64,000 nt of DNA from the NCBI RefSeq assembly GCF_004801295.1, contig NZ_SSOC01000005.1, forward strand, positions 248,001 to 312,000. Direction: 5' to 3'. Under the pieces are notes generated by a model, which saw only the letters and a list, made by a program, of their open reading frames with translations, was not told the DNA's origin and made no database searches. The position numbers and the translations under genes were made by a program. This stretch comes from Pseudothauera nasutitermitis. Its GTDB lineage: Bacteria > Pseudomonadota > Gammaproteobacteria > Burkholderiales > Rhodocyclaceae. The first letter of the stretch is position 1; every line of letters begins with the position of its first letter. Shown piece after piece: positions 18,333-27,220 of the stretch.

Positions 18333-19829
18333 TTACTGGCATTTGCCGGCGTGCGGGGCGCGGCGGCGGCAGGCCGCGAACAGAACGCCCAACGCCCCCA
18401 GCGCCAACGCCGGCCAGTCGGCCCAGCGCGCATAGGGCGTCAGCCCCTGATGGCCGCGCACCTCGGCGTGCAGCGCGCCTTCGCGGAAGGCAGGCAGCAC
18501 GGCCTGCACCGAGCCGTCCGGCAGCACCACCGCGGTCATGCCGGTGTTGGTGGCGCGCAGCATCGGCCGGCCGGTTTCCAGCGCGCGCGCGCGGGCGATC
18601 TGCAAGTGCTGGGGCTGGGCGAAGGAATCGCCGTACCAGGCCAGATTGGAGAGGTTGAGCAGCAGCGTGGCCTCGGGCAGGGCGTGCAGCAGTTCGGCGC
18701 CGAACAGGTCCTCGTAGCAGATGTTGATGGCCACGCGCTGCGCGCCCAGGCGCAGCGGCGGCTGCGCGGCGGGGCCGCGCGTCTGGTCGGACATGGGGAT
18801 GTCCGCCAGGCGGTAGAACCAGCCGAACAGCGGCGGCGAATACTCGCCGAAGGGCACCAGATGGCGCTTGGCGTAGGACTGCACGGGCGAGCGCCCGGCG
18901 CTCAGCGCAGCGTTGAAGATGTTGCCCCCGGCATCGCGGGTGAACACGCCGAACACCACGTCGCCGCCGGCCGCGCGCATGCGCTCGCCGAACAGGTCGA
19001 GATAGCCCTCGGGCAACTGTTCGGCGAGCAGCGGCAGGGTGGTTTCCGGCAGCACCACCAGTTCCGCCGGGTTTTCCTCCAGCAGGCGCAGGTTGGTGCG
19101 CAGCCAGTCGAGCAGGCGCTCGGGCTGCCATTTCAGCCCCTGCTCGATGTTGGTCTGCAACAGGGCCACGCGCAGCGGCTCGCCTGCCGGCGCGGTCCAC
19201 GCCACCCGCCCGAGCGCGGCGCCCGCCACGCCCACCGCCAGCAGCACGGCCAGCGCCGGCCCGGCGTTCGTCAGCCGGCGCCACGGCAGAAAGGCCAGCA
19301 CGGCCGCGCACAGCGCCACCAGCCCGCCCACGCCATACACCCCCAGCACCGGAAAATAGCCGGCCAGCGGACTGGGCGGCAGCTGCGTATAGCCCACCGC
19401 CAGCCACGGGAAGCCGGTGAGTAGCCAGCCGCGCAGCCACTCGCCGAGCAGCCACAGACCGGCGAACAGCGCCGCAGGCGCGAGCACGCCGCAGGCGGGG
19501 CGCAGGCGCACGAACAGCGCACCGGCCAGCGCGGGAAAGAGCGCGAGATAGCCGCTGAACAGCACGATGGCGAGCCCGGCCAGCGGCGCAGGCATGCCGC
19601 CGTAGCGGTGGAGCGCGACGTACAGCCACGACACCCCGGCCAGGAAGGCGCCCAGCCCCCACAGCCAGCCGAGCAGGAAGCCCCGCTTCGCACCGTCGGC
19701 GCGCGCCAGCAGGGCGGCCAGCGCGGCGAGCGCCACGAAGGCGGCCGGAAACAGCTCGAACGGCGCATGGCCGAACACCGAGAAGGCGCCGGCGCCGAAG
19801 GCCAGCGGCAGGGAGAAGCGCGCGCGCAT
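18333..19829 (-). CDS. lnt: Apolipoprotein N-acyltransferase
   Basis: The 498-residue protein has about seven N-terminal membrane segments and a periplasmic nitrilase-like domain from about residue 218. The catalytic triad is visible: Glu262 (VVLPETTLP), Lys321 ([11 protein letters not shown]) and Cys371 ([10 protein letters not shown]). Lnt adds the third acyl chain to lipoproteins such as the MlaA, LolB and LemA homologues encoded nearby. Start ATG overlaps the corC stop. Confidence 0.96.
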   Translation of the reverse strand: MRARFSLPLAFGAGAFSVFGHAPFELFPAAFVALAALAALLARADGAKRGFLLGWLWGLGAFLAGVSWLYVALHRYGGMPAPLAGLAIVLFSGYLALFPALAGALFVRLRPACGVLAPAALFAGLWLLGEWLRGWLLTGFPWLAVGYTQLPPSPLAGYFPVLGVYGVGGLVALCAAVLAFLPWRRLTNAGPALAVLLAVGVAGAALGRVAWTAPAGEPLRVALLQTNIEQGLKWQPERLLDWLRTNLRLLEENPAELVVLPETTLPLLAEQLPEGYLDLFGERMRAAGGDVVFGVFTRDAGGNIFNAALSAGRSPVQSYAKRHLVPFGEYSPPLFGWFYRLADIPMSDQTRGPAAQPPLRLGAQRVAINICYEDLFGAELLHALPEATLLLNLSNLAWYGDSFAQPQHLQIARARALETGRPMLRATNTGMTAVVLPDGSVQAVLPAFREGALHAEVRGHQGLTPYARWADWPALALGALGVLFAACRRRAPHAGKCQ

Positions 19830-20677
19830 CAGCCGCCGACGATTTCCGGCGGCACGCCGGCGCGCTCCACCAGCAGGGTATGCACCCGCCGGGTGTCGGC
19901 GCGCAGCACCTGGATATGCAGGCCATCCACGGCCAGCGTTTCGCCGCGCTGCGGCAGGTGGCCGAAGCGGTGCATCAGCAGACCGCCGATGGTGTCGTAT
20001 TCCTCGTCGGCCAGTTCGGTGGCGAAGGCGGTGTTGAAATCGGCGATCTCGGTGGTGGCCTTGACGCGGTAGCGCCCCGGACGCACCAGGCGGATGTTGT
20101 CGCCGCCGTCGTCCAGATCGTATTCGTCCTCGATGTCGCCGACGATCTGTTCCAGCACGTCCTCGATGGTCACCAGCCCGGCCACGCCGCCGTATTCGTC
20201 GACGACGATGGCCATGTGGTTGCGGCTGACGCGGAATTCGCGCAGCAGCACGTTGAGGCGCTTGGATTCCGGCACGAACACGGCCGGCCGCAGCATGGCG
20301 CGCAGGTCGAACTCGCGCCCGGCAAAGTAGCGCAGCAGATCCTTGGCGAGCAGGATGCCGGCCACGTCGTCCTTGTTCTCGCCGACGGCGGGGAAGCGCG
20401 AATGGGCGGTGTCGATGACGAAGGCGGCGATTTCGTCGATGGGGTCGTCCAGGCGGATCACGTCCATCTGGGCGCGCGGCAGCATCACGTCGCGCACCTG
20501 CATTTCGGAGATCTGCAGGGCGCCTTCGATGATGGAGAGCACGTCGGCTTCGAGCAGGTTGCGCTCGCAGGCCGCGTGGAGCTGCGCGATAAGCTGCTCG
20601 CGGTCTTCCGGCTCGCGCCCCATCAGGGCGGAGAGCCGTTCCATGAAAGTCGGTTTACTGGGGGGGCTACTGTCCAT
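19829..20677 (-). CDS. corC: CorC/HlyC family CBS-domain protein
   Basis: A 282-residue cytoplasmic protein with paired CBS domains (MLPRAQMDVIRLDDPIDEI and FVPESKRLNVLLREF) and the C-terminal CorC_HlyC domain (from about residue 195, YRVKATTEIADFN). The central EYGGVAGLVTIEDVLEQIVG is the family hallmark. It is linked with magnesium/cobalt efflux or membrane-protein function. It lacks the membrane DUF21 domain, as the CorC form next to lnt and ybeY does. Confidence 0.92.
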   Translation of the reverse strand: MDSSPPSKPTFMERLSALMGREPEDREQLIAQLHAACERNLLEADVLSIIEGALQISEMQVRDVMLPRAQMDVIRLDDPIDEIAAFVIDTAHSRFPAVGENKDDVAGILLAKDLLRYFAGREFDLRAMLRPAVFVPESKRLNVLLREFRVSRNHMAIVVDEYGGVAGLVTIEDVLEQIVGDIEDEYDLDDGGDNIRLVRPGRYRVKATTEIADFNTAFATELADEEYDTIGGLLMHRFGHLPQRGETLAVDGLHIQVLRADTRRVHTLLVERAGVPPEIVGG

Positions 20678-20774
20678 CTCGCATGGCAGGTAAGGAATCA
20701 GGGGTGGGCAGCCACCAGCACGCTCCGTGCTGCCCTGCGCACGCCTGACGCCTCACCGCGCGCACCGGCACCCT

Positions 20775-21521
20775 TCAGGCATACGGATCGGGATATCCCA
20801 AGGCGGCGAGAATCTCCGTTTCCAGCGCCTCCATGGCCGCCGCGTCGGTGTCGGCGTCATGGTCGTATCCCTGTAGATGCAGCATACCATGCACCACCAG
20901 GTGGGCGTAGTGGGCCTCCAGGTCCTTGCCCTGCGCGGCGGCCTCGCGCGCCACCACGGGCACGCACAGCACCAGATCGCCCGCCAGCGGGGCGCCGGCC
21001 GCGGCCTCGGCGGGCAGGCCCTCGCCGTAAACGAAGGTGAGCACGTTGGTGGCGTAGTCCTTGCCGCGATAGTCGCGGTTGAGGGCACGGCCCTCTTCCT
21101 CGCCGACCAGGCGCACGGTGACTTCGGCGTCGCGGCGCAGCGCGGCGCGCGCCCAGCGGCGGATGCGGTGCTTGCGCGGGGCGAACGCCTTGTCGGCCTC
21201 GCCGAGCGCTTTCTGCACGGTCAGCGCGAGTTCGGGTTCATGCGCGGGCGCAGGCAGTTCGCCGAGCTCCACCGGCGCGGCGTCGTGATGCGCATCGACG
21301 CGCAGGGTGAGCAGGTTGCAGGCGCCCGGCAGCACGCCGATGAAGGGCGTGCCCTCGTCGCTCTGCGCCTCGATGTCGAGGTCGCCCCAGGCCTGCGCAG
21401 GAAAGTCGATGACCACCCTGCGGCCGCGCCCCAGGTCGATTTCCAGGCGCTCGGCGGCGATGCGCCGGGGCTTGCCGTCGGCGTCGTAGGCGACGATCCG
21501 GGTTTCAGGATTCTTCGCCAT
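20775..21521 (-). CDS. ybeY: YbeY endoribonuclease with an extra N-terminal domain
   Basis: YbeY is a zinc endoribonuclease involved in 16S rRNA maturation and ribosome quality control. The family core begins near residue 95 and carries [11 protein letters not shown] with His211, His215 and His221, the zinc ligands, and [16 protein letters not shown]. Residues 1-94 are not part of normal YbeY, which is about 150-160 residues long. This extension (beta-rich pattern [20 protein letters not shown]) looks like a folded domain and not a wrong start, because the gene overlaps ybeZ by 17 bases and has no obvious internal start at the core. I do not recognise the extra domain. Confidence 0.92.
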   Translation of the reverse strand: MAKNPETRIVAYDADGKPRRIAAERLEIDLGRGRRVVIDFPAQAWGDLDIEAQSDEGTPFIGVLPGACNLLTLRVDAHHDAAPVELGELPAPAHEPELALTVQKALGEADKAFAPRKHRIRRWARAALRRDAEVTVRLVGEEEGRALNRDYRGKDYATNVLTFVYGEGLPAEAAAGAPLAGDLVLCVPVVAREAAAQGKDLEAHYAHLVVHGMLHLQGYDHDADTDAAAMEALETEILAALGYPDPYA

Positions 21522-22497
21522 GCGGGCGCTCCTTGTCGGCGGGACGCTGGGCGGCGCGCCGGTCGTAGGCTTCGACGATGCGCATCACCAGCGGATGACG
21601 CACTACGTCTTCCTTCTGGAATTCGGTGAACGCGATGCCGCGCACGCTGGCCAGCACCTCGCGCGCTTCCAGCAGGCCGCTGCGGGTGCCGCGCGGCAGG
21701 TCGATCTGCGTGGCGTCGCCGGTGACCACCGCCTTGGCGCCGAAGCCGATGCGGGTGAGGAACATCTTCATCTGCTCGGGCGTGGTGTTCTGCGCCTCGT
21801 CGAGGATGATGAAGGCGTGGTTGAGGGTGCGCCCGCGCATGAAGGCCAGCGGCGCGACCTCGATGGCGCCGCGCTCGAACAGCTTGGCGGCGCGGTCGAA
21901 GCCCATCAGGTCGTACAGCGCGTCGTACAGTGGACGCAGATAGGGATCGACCTTCTGCGCCAGATCGCCGGGCAGGAAGCCCAGGCGCTCGCCGGCTTCC
22001 ACTGCCGGGCGGGTGAGGATGATGCGCTCGACCTTCTCGCGCTCGAAGGCATCCACCGCGCTGGCCACCGCCAGATAGGTCTTGCCGGTGCCGGCCGGGC
22101 CAATGCCGAAGGTGATGTCGTGCTCCTGGATGTTGCACAGGTATTCGACCTGGCGCGGCGTGCGGCCGTGCAGTTCGTGCTTGCGGGTGAGCAGCGTGGG
22201 CGCGGCGCTGGATGCGCCGGCGGCTGGTTCGGCACGCGTGGCGATCTCGATCAGCGCCAGTTGCAGGTCGTCGAGCGACAGATGGGTGTCGGCCTTGGCG
22301 TAGAAGCCCTTCAGCGCCTCCACGGCGCGCCCCACCGCGGCGGGTTCGCCGCCGAAGGTGAAACGCTCGCCGCGCCGGGCGATGCTCACGTCCAGCGCGC
22401 GCTCGATCTGCCGCAGGTTTTCGTCCAGCGCACCGCACAGATTGGCCAGGCGTTCGTTGTCCACCGGCTCCAGTACCAGCTCCACGGCTTCGCTCAT
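21505..22497 (-). CDS. ybeZ: PhoH-like ATPase YbeZ
   Basis: The 330-residue protein has the PhoH domain: Walker [16 protein letters not shown] near residue 134, [17 protein letters not shown], and Walker [14 protein letters not shown]. YbeZ partners YbeY in rRNA processing. The conserved order miaB-ybeZ-ybeY-corC-lnt is intact. The start ATG overlaps the miaB stop, and the gene end overlaps ybeY by 17 bases. Confidence 0.95.
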   Translation of the reverse strand: MSEAVELVLEPVDNERLANLCGALDENLRQIERALDVSIARRGERFTFGGEPAAVGRAVEALKGFYAKADTHLSLDDLQLALIEIATRAEPAAGASSAAPTLLTRKHELHGRTPRQVEYLCNIQEHDITFGIGPAGTGKTYLAVASAVDAFEREKVERIILTRPAVEAGERLGFLPGDLAQKVDPYLRPLYDALYDLMGFDRAAKLFERGAIEVAPLAFMRGRTLNHAFIILDEAQNTTPEQMKMFLTRIGFGAKAVVTGDATQIDLPRGTRSGLLEAREVLASVRGIAFTEFQKEDVVRHPLVMRIVEAYDRRAAQRPADKERPHGEES

Positions 22498-23846
22498 CAG
22501 GACTCCCGCAGCAGGATTTCCCCGCGCAGGCTGTGCGGCAGCGCGGCGGTGATGGTCACGTCGACGAACTGGCCGATCAGCCGGTCGCGGTTCGGCGACA
22601 GCGCGGGGAAATTCACCACGCGGTTGTTCTCGGTGCGCCCGGCGAATTCGTCCGCGCTCTTCTTCGACGGCCCTTCCACCAGAATGCGCTGCACGCTGCC
22701 CACCATGGCCTGACTGATGGCCTGGGCCTGGTCTTCCAGCTGCTTTTGCAGGCGGGCCAGCCAGCGCAGCTTGGTCTCCTGCGGCACCGGGTCTTCCAGA
22801 TCGGCGGCGGGCGTGCCGGGGCGCGCGCTATAGACGAAGCTGAACGAGGTATCGAAATTGAGTTCCTCGACCAGCTTCAAGGTTTTCTCGAAATCCTCCT
22901 CGGTCTCGCCGGGGAAGCCCACGATGAAGTCCGAGGACAGGGACAGATCCGGCCGCGCGGCGCGCAGCTTGCGCACCACCGACTTGAATTCGAGCACCGA
23001 GTAGCCGCGCTTCATCGCCGCCAGCACGCGGTCGGAGCCGGACTGCACCGGCAGGTGCAGGTGCGAGACCAGCTTGGGGATGCGGGCGTAGGCCTCGAAC
23101 ACGCGCGGCGTCATCTCGCGCGGATGCGAGGTGGTGTAGCGCAGGCGCTCGATGCCGGGGATGTCCGCCACGCATTCGAGCAGGAAGGCGAAATCGCCGG
23201 TTTCGTCGCTGTCGCGGGAAAGCGTGCCGCGCCAGGCGTTCACGTTCTGGCCCAGCAGGGTCACTTCCTTGACGCCCTGCCCGGCCAGCCCGGCCACTTC
23301 GGTGAGGATGTCCTCCAGCGGGCGCGAGACTTCCTCGCCGCGCGTGTAGGGCACCACGCAGAAGGTGCAGTACTTGGAGCAGCCTTCCATGATGGAGACG
23401 AAGGCGCTCGCGCCTTCCACGCGCGCCGGCGGCATGGCGTCGAACTTCTCGATCTCCGGGAAGGAGATGTCCACCTGCGAACGCCCGGAACTGCGCCGCG
23501 CCTGGATCAGCTTGGGCAGGCGGTGCAGGGTCTGCGGGCCGAACACCACATCCACATACGGCGCGCGCGCCACGATGGCCTCGCCTTCCTGGCTGGCCAC
23601 GCAGCCGCCCACGCCGATGATCAGCTCCGGCCTGGCCTGCTTGAGGTGCTTGACCCGGCCGAGGTCGTGGAACACCTTTTCCTGCGCCTTCTCGCGCACG
23701 GAACAGGTGTTGAAGAGGATCACGTCGGCCTCTTCCGGGTTGTCGGTCTTTTCCAGCCCCTCGGCCACGCCGAGCACGTCCGCCATCTTGTCGGAGTCGT
23801 ACTCGTTCATCTGGCACCCGAAGGTACGGATGTACAGCTTCTTCAT
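22497..23846 (-). CDS. miaB: tRNA-2-methylthio-N6-dimethylallyladenosine synthase
   Basis: A 449-residue radical-SAM methylthiotransferase. The N-terminal domain holds the auxiliary-cluster cysteines ([31 protein letters not shown]), the radical-SAM motif is [14 protein letters not shown], and the last 65 residues are a TRAM domain. It adds the 2-methylthio group to i6A37 in tRNAs that read UNN codons. It heads the long minus-strand operon to plsC, divergent from a tRNA-Met gene 80 bases away. Confidence 0.97.
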   Translation of the reverse strand: MKKLYIRTFGCQMNEYDSDKMADVLGVAEGLEKTDNPEEADVILFNTCSVREKAQEKVFHDLGRVKHLKQARPELIIGVGGCVASQEGEAIVARAPYVDVVFGPQTLHRLPKLIQARRSSGRSQVDISFPEIEKFDAMPPARVEGASAFVSIMEGCSKYCTFCVVPYTRGEEVSRPLEDILTEVAGLAGQGVKEVTLLGQNVNAWRGTLSRDSDETGDFAFLLECVADIPGIERLRYTTSHPREMTPRVFEAYARIPKLVSHLHLPVQSGSDRVLAAMKRGYSVLEFKSVVRKLRAARPDLSLSSDFIVGFPGETEEDFEKTLKLVEELNFDTSFSFVYSARPGTPAADLEDPVPQETKLRWLARLQKQLEDQAQAISQAMVGSVQRILVEGPSKKSADEFAGRTENNRVVNFPALSPNRDRLIGQFVDVTITAALPHSLRGEILLRES

Positions 23847-23884
23847 CTAGGCTCGCACCACTATCGCGCCATCGCCCGCCGCTA

Positions 23885-23914
23885 TTGACGCGTCAATTAC
23901 AGAGCCGCTATATT
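23885..23914 (+). promoter_or_regulatory. Sigma-70 promoter of the tRNA-Met gene
   Basis: TTGACG (23885-23890) and TATATT (23909-23914) stand 18 bases apart, placing the transcription start a few bases before the tRNA at 23927. The -35 hexamer is one half of a perfect 12-base palindrome TTGACGCGTCAA (23885-23896), so an equal hexamer faces the divergent miaB gene. Confidence 0.65.
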
Positions 23915-23926
23915 AGCAGGCTTGAT

Positions 23927-24003
23927 GGTGATGTAGCTCAGACGGTTAGAGCGACGGATTCATAACCCGTAGGTCGGCGGTTCGATTCCGCCCATCACCA
24001 CCA
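23927..24003 (+). tRNA. tRNA-Met (anticodon CAT, elongator type)
   Basis: The 77-base gene folds into a full cloverleaf: acceptor GGTGATG/CATCACC (7 bp), D-stem GCTC/GAGC, anticodon loop TTCATAA with CAT at positions 34-36, T-stem GGCGG/CCGCC with TTCGATT loop, and an encoded CCA end. The acceptor 1-72 pair is G-C, so it is not an initiator tRNA, which has a mismatch there. The anticodon stem closes with an A31-C39 mismatch. A CAT anticodon could also be tRNA-Ile2 with lysidine, which I cannot exclude. Confidence 0.93.
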
Positions 24004-24011
24004 CACACCCG

Positions 24012-24041
24012 AAAAACCCGGTCCCTGGCGGCCGGGTTTTT
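24012..24041 (+). terminator. Intrinsic terminator after tRNA-Met
   Basis: AAAAACCCGG (24012-24021) pairs with CCGGGTTTTT (24032-24041) around a 10-base loop, and T-rich sequence continues. It is eight bases after the tRNA and symmetrical for the opposite strand. Confidence 0.85.
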
Positions 24042-24169
24042 CTTTTCCGCCGTGTGCCATTCAAGGCCGCGCGCGGTACTCCGTTACCACCCGCCCCGCC
24101 GCCACCACGCGCACACTGCGCGGACGGCGCGCTCGATCGCGCCCTGCTCACAACAACGAGGAGACGACG

Positions 24170-24748
24170 ATGGGCAAGAAGATCCTGATGATCTGCGGCG
24201 ATTTCTGCGAAGACTACGAAACCATGGTGCCCTTCCAGACCCTGCTGGCGGTCGGCCACACGGTGCACGCGGTGTGCCCGGACAAGAAGGCGGGCGAGGC
24301 CATCGCCACCGCCATCCACGACTTCGAGGGCCAGCAGACCTACAGCGAGAAGCGCGGGCACAACTTCACCCTCAATGCCAGCTTCGCCGACATCGACCCG
24401 GCGGACTACGACGCGCTGCTGATCCCCGGCGGACGCGGGCCGGAATACCTGCGCCAGAACGACGCCGTGGTGAAGGCGGTGCGCCACTTCTTCGAGGCCG
24501 ACAAGCCGGTGGCCGCGGTGTGCCACGGCGCCCAGCTGCTGGCCGGCGCGCGCGTGCTGGAAGGGCGGCACTGCTCGGCCTACCCGGCCTGCCGCGCCGA
24601 GGTCGAACTGGCCGGCGGCACCTACGCCGACATCCCCATCGACCAGGCCGTCACCGACGGCAAGCTGGTCACCGCGCCGGCCTGGCCGGCGCATCCGGCA
24701 TGGCTCGCGCAGTTCCTCGCCGTGCTGGGCACGCGCATCGCGCACTGA
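24170..24748 (+). CDS. DJ-1/PfpI family protein
   Basis: A 192-residue glutamine-amidotransferase-like protein. The nucleophile elbow is [12 protein letters not shown] with the cysteine near residue 121, and the glutamate of the DJ-1 site is likely the E in [10 protein letters not shown] near residue 14. Family members act as protease, chaperone, deglycase or glyoxalase III; sequence does not choose between them. AGGAG lies nine bases upstream of the ATG. The gene stands alone between the tRNA terminator and a GC-rich hairpin. Confidence 0.85.
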   Translation: MGKKILMICGDFCEDYETMVPFQTLLAVGHTVHAVCPDKKAGEAIATAIHDFEGQQTYSEKRGHNFTLNASFADIDPADYDALLIPGGRGPEYLRQNDAVVKAVRHFFEADKPVAAVCHGAQLLAGARVLEGRHCSAYPACRAEVELAGGTYADIPIDQAVTDGKLVTAPAWPAHPAWLAQFLAVLGTRIAH

Positions 24749-24763
24749 AGCGCCTGCGCGTGC

Positions 24764-24810
24764 GCCCGCGCGCCGGACCGTCCTCCCTTTCTGCGATCCG
24801 GCGCGCGGGC
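24764..24810 (+). repeat. 14-bp perfect inverted repeat between two plus-strand genes
   Basis: GCCCGCGCGCCGGA (24764-24777) and TCCGGCGCGCGGGC (24797-24810) form a 14-bp GC-rich stem with a 19-base loop. No T run follows, so it is not a standard intrinsic terminator, though it may end the DJ-1 transcript or stabilise its 3' end. TACACT at 24814-24819, just beyond it, could be the -10 element of the next gene. Confidence 0.6.
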
Positions 24811-24851
24811 ATCTACACTACAGGCATCGCCCGCCCCCACCGGAGCGCCCG

Positions 24852-25229
24852 ATGTGCCAGATCTTCACCTCCGCCGACCCCGGGCTGTACGCCTCGCGCG
24901 CCCGCTCGATCCGCCTGCGCGGCGTAGCCACCAGCCTGCGCCTGGAAAACGTGTATTGGCAGGCGCTGGAAGAAATCGGCCGGCGCGACGGCCTGAGCGT
25001 GCCGCAGCTGGTCAGCCGCCTGCACGACGAGCTGGACGAAGCCGGCGCGCTCGGCGACGGCGCCAACTTCACTTCCTTTCTGCGCGTCACCTGCACGCGC
25101 TACCTGCAATTGCAGCTCGCCGGCTTGATCCCGCGCGAGGCAGGCGCGCCAATCCGCGCATTGGACGCGCGCGCCGTGCTCGCCGGCGAACGCGACTGGC
25201 GCGCGGCGGCCCGCGCCACGCAGGGCTGA
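24852..25229 (+). CDS. Ribbon-helix-helix domain protein (RHH_4 type)
   Basis: The 125-residue protein has the N-terminal strand SIRLRGVATSLRLENVYW followed by two helices (ALEEIGRRDGLSVPQLVSRL), the pattern of ribbon-helix-helix proteins of the RHH_4 family. The remaining 60 residues are helical. RHH proteins bind DNA as dimers, but whether this group regulates transcription is not established. It begins with MCQIF, a start also seen in relatives of the family. The neighbouring ABC exporter gene converges from the other side with only 13 bases between. Confidence 0.75.
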   Translation: MCQIFTSADPGLYASRARSIRLRGVATSLRLENVYWQALEEIGRRDGLSVPQLVSRLHDELDEAGALGDGANFTSFLRVTCTRYLQLQLAGLIPREAGAPIRALDARAVLAGERDWRAAARATQG

Positions 25230-25242
25230 ACGGGCGGCCGGC

Positions 25243-27108
25243 TCAGGCCAGCGCGCCTTCCTCCTCGTCCAGTTCGTCGCCCAGGAAACCGCCACTCTGG
25301 TGCGCCCACAGGCGCGCGTACAGACCGCCACGCGCCAGCAGGCTGCGGTGGTCGCCCTCCTCGACGATGCGCCCGCCGTCCATGACGATCAGCCGGTCCA
25401 TCGCCGCGATGGTGGACAGCCGGTGGGCGATGGCCACCACGGTCTTGCCTTCCATCAGGCGGTAGAGGCTTTCCTGGATGGCGGTCTCCACTTCGGAATC
25501 CAGCGCGCTGGTGGCCTCGTCGAGCAGCAGGATGGGGGCGTCCTTGAGCATCACGCGGGCGATGGCGATGCGCTGGCGCTGCCCGCCGGAGAGCTTCACG
25601 CCGCGCTCGCCCACGTGGGCGTCATAGCCGGTGCGCCCCTTCGGGTCGCTCAGCGTGAGGATGAACTCGTGCGCCTCGGCGCGCCGCGCGGCGGCGACCA
25701 TCTGCTCCTCGGTGGCATCCGGGCGGCCGTAGAGGATGTTGTCGCGCACCGAGCGATGCAGCAGCGAGGTGTCCTGGGTGACCATGCCGATGGCCGCGCG
25801 CAGGCTTTCCTGGGTGACCCCGGCGATGTCCTGACCGTCGATCAGGATGCGCCCGCTCTCCAGATCGTGGAAGCGCAGCAGCAGATTCACCAGCGTGGAC
25901 TTGCCCGCGCCCGAGCGCCCCACCAGGCCGATCTTCTCGCCGGGGCGGATGGTCAGCGAGAAGTCGTCGATCACCCGCCGCGCGTTCTCGCCCTGCGCGC
26001 CGTAGGCGAAGCCGACCTGCTCGAAACGCACTTCGCCGCGCGGCACAACCAGTGCCTGCGCGCCCGGATGGTCCAGCACAGTACGCGGACGCGACAGGGT
26101 GTTGATGCCGTCCTGCACCGTGCCGACGTTCTCGAACAGCGAGGCCATCTCCCACATCACCCAATGCGACATGCCGTTCAGGCGCAGCGCCATGGCGCTG
26201 GCCGCCGCCACCGCGCCCAGGCCCACCTCGCCCTGCGTCCACAGCCACAGCGCCACCCCGGCGGTGGCCATGATGAGCAGCATGGACAGGGTGTGATTGA
26301 CGATCTCGATGCCGCTCACCAGACGCATCTGGCCGTGCACGGTGTGCATGAACTCCTTCATCGCCGAGCGTGCGTAGCCCGCCTCGCGCCCGGCGTGGGA
26401 GAACAGCTTGACCGTGGCGATGTTGGTGTACGCGTCGGTGATGCGCCCGACCATCAGCGCACGGGCGTCGGCCTGCGCGCGCGAGACTTTCGACAGGCGC
26501 GGCACGAACCAGCGCAGCGCCACCCCGTACAGCGCCAGCCAGCCCAGGAAGGGCAGCAGCAGCCAGGCATCGAAACCGGCCACCACGACCACCATGGTGA
26601 TGAAGTAGATGATCACGAATACCAGGATGTCGGTGAGGATCATGCAGGTGTCGCGCACCGCCAGCGCGGTCTGCATGACCTTGGCGGATACCCGTCCGGC
26701 GAACTCGTCCTGGAAGAAGCTCATGCTCTGGCCGAGCAGCAGGCGGTGGTAGTTCCAGCGCAGGCGCATGGGGAAGTTGCCCGCCAGCGCCTGATGCTTG
26801 AGCAGGGTCTGCACCGCCACCAGCACGATGCTGGCGAGCACGATGCCCCCCAGCAGCAGCAGGGTGCCGCCCTCTTCCGCCCACAGGCGCGCCGGCTCCA
26901 CGGCGGCCAGCCAATCCACCACGCGGCCCAGCATGGCGAACAGCAGGGCCTCGAACACGCCGATGGCGGCGGTGAGCAGGGTCATGCCGGCGATGAACGG
27001 GCGCATGCCCTCGGTGCCTGCCCACAGGAAGGTGAAGAAGCCGCGCGGCGTGGAGGCCGGCGGGCGGTCCGGGTACGGATCTACGCGGTTTTCGAACCAG
27101 CGGAACAC
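25243..27108 (-). CDS. ABC exporter, fused permease and ATPase (multidrug/lipid type)
   Basis: A 621-residue half-transporter: about six membrane segments (residues 35-310) followed by one nucleotide-binding domain with Walker [13 protein letters not shown], signature LSGGQRQRIAIAR and Walker B ILLLDEATSALDS. I choose GTG 27108 as start because AGGAG (27115-27119) is six bases upstream; ATG 27123 lies five codons earlier but has no ribosome site, as it precedes that AGGAG. Homologues of this type start with a VFRWFENR-like sequence. Cargo is not deducible. Confidence 0.88.
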   Translation of the reverse strand: MFRWFENRVDPYPDRPPASTPRGFFTFLWAGTEGMRPFIAGMTLLTAAIGVFEALLFAMLGRVVDWLAAVEPARLWAEEGGTLLLLGGIVLASIVLVAVQTLLKHQALAGNFPMRLRWNYHRLLLGQSMSFFQDEFAGRVSAKVMQTALAVRDTCMILTDILVFVIIYFITMVVVVAGFDAWLLLPFLGWLALYGVALRWFVPRLSKVSRAQADARALMVGRITDAYTNIATVKLFSHAGREAGYARSAMKEFMHTVHGQMRLVSGIEIVNHTLSMLLIMATAGVALWLWTQGEVGLGAVAAASAMALRLNGMSHWVMWEMASLFENVGTVQDGINTLSRPRTVLDHPGAQALVVPRGEVRFEQVGFAYGAQGENARRVIDDFSLTIRPGEKIGLVGRSGAGKSTLVNLLLRFHDLESGRILIDGQDIAGVTQESLRAAIGMVTQDTSLLHRSVRDNILYGRPDATEEQMVAAARRAEAHEFILTLSDPKGRTGYDAHVGERGVKLSGGQRQRIAIARVMLKDAPILLLDEATSALDSEVETAIQESLYRLMEGKTVVAIAHRLSTIAAMDRLIVMDGGRIVEEGDHRSLLARGGLYARLWAHQSGGFLGDELDEEEGALA

Positions 27109-27166
27109 AAGTTTCTCCTGCATGGGCTTCGGCCCGCAAACCCGCAAGTTTGCCTTGCCGGACGCC

Positions 27167-27197
27167 CAAAACAAAACGCCCCGCGCGCGGCGGGGCG
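27167..27197 (-). terminator. Intrinsic terminator of ahpF
   Basis: Read on the minus strand, CGCCCCGC (27190-27197) and GCGGGGCG (27177-27184) form an 8-bp stem with a 5-base loop, followed by TTTTGTTTTG (27167-27176). It is 24 bases after the ahpF stop. Confidence 0.85.
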
Positions 27198-27220
27198 AAC
27201 GAATCGGGGGCGACGCGCGA

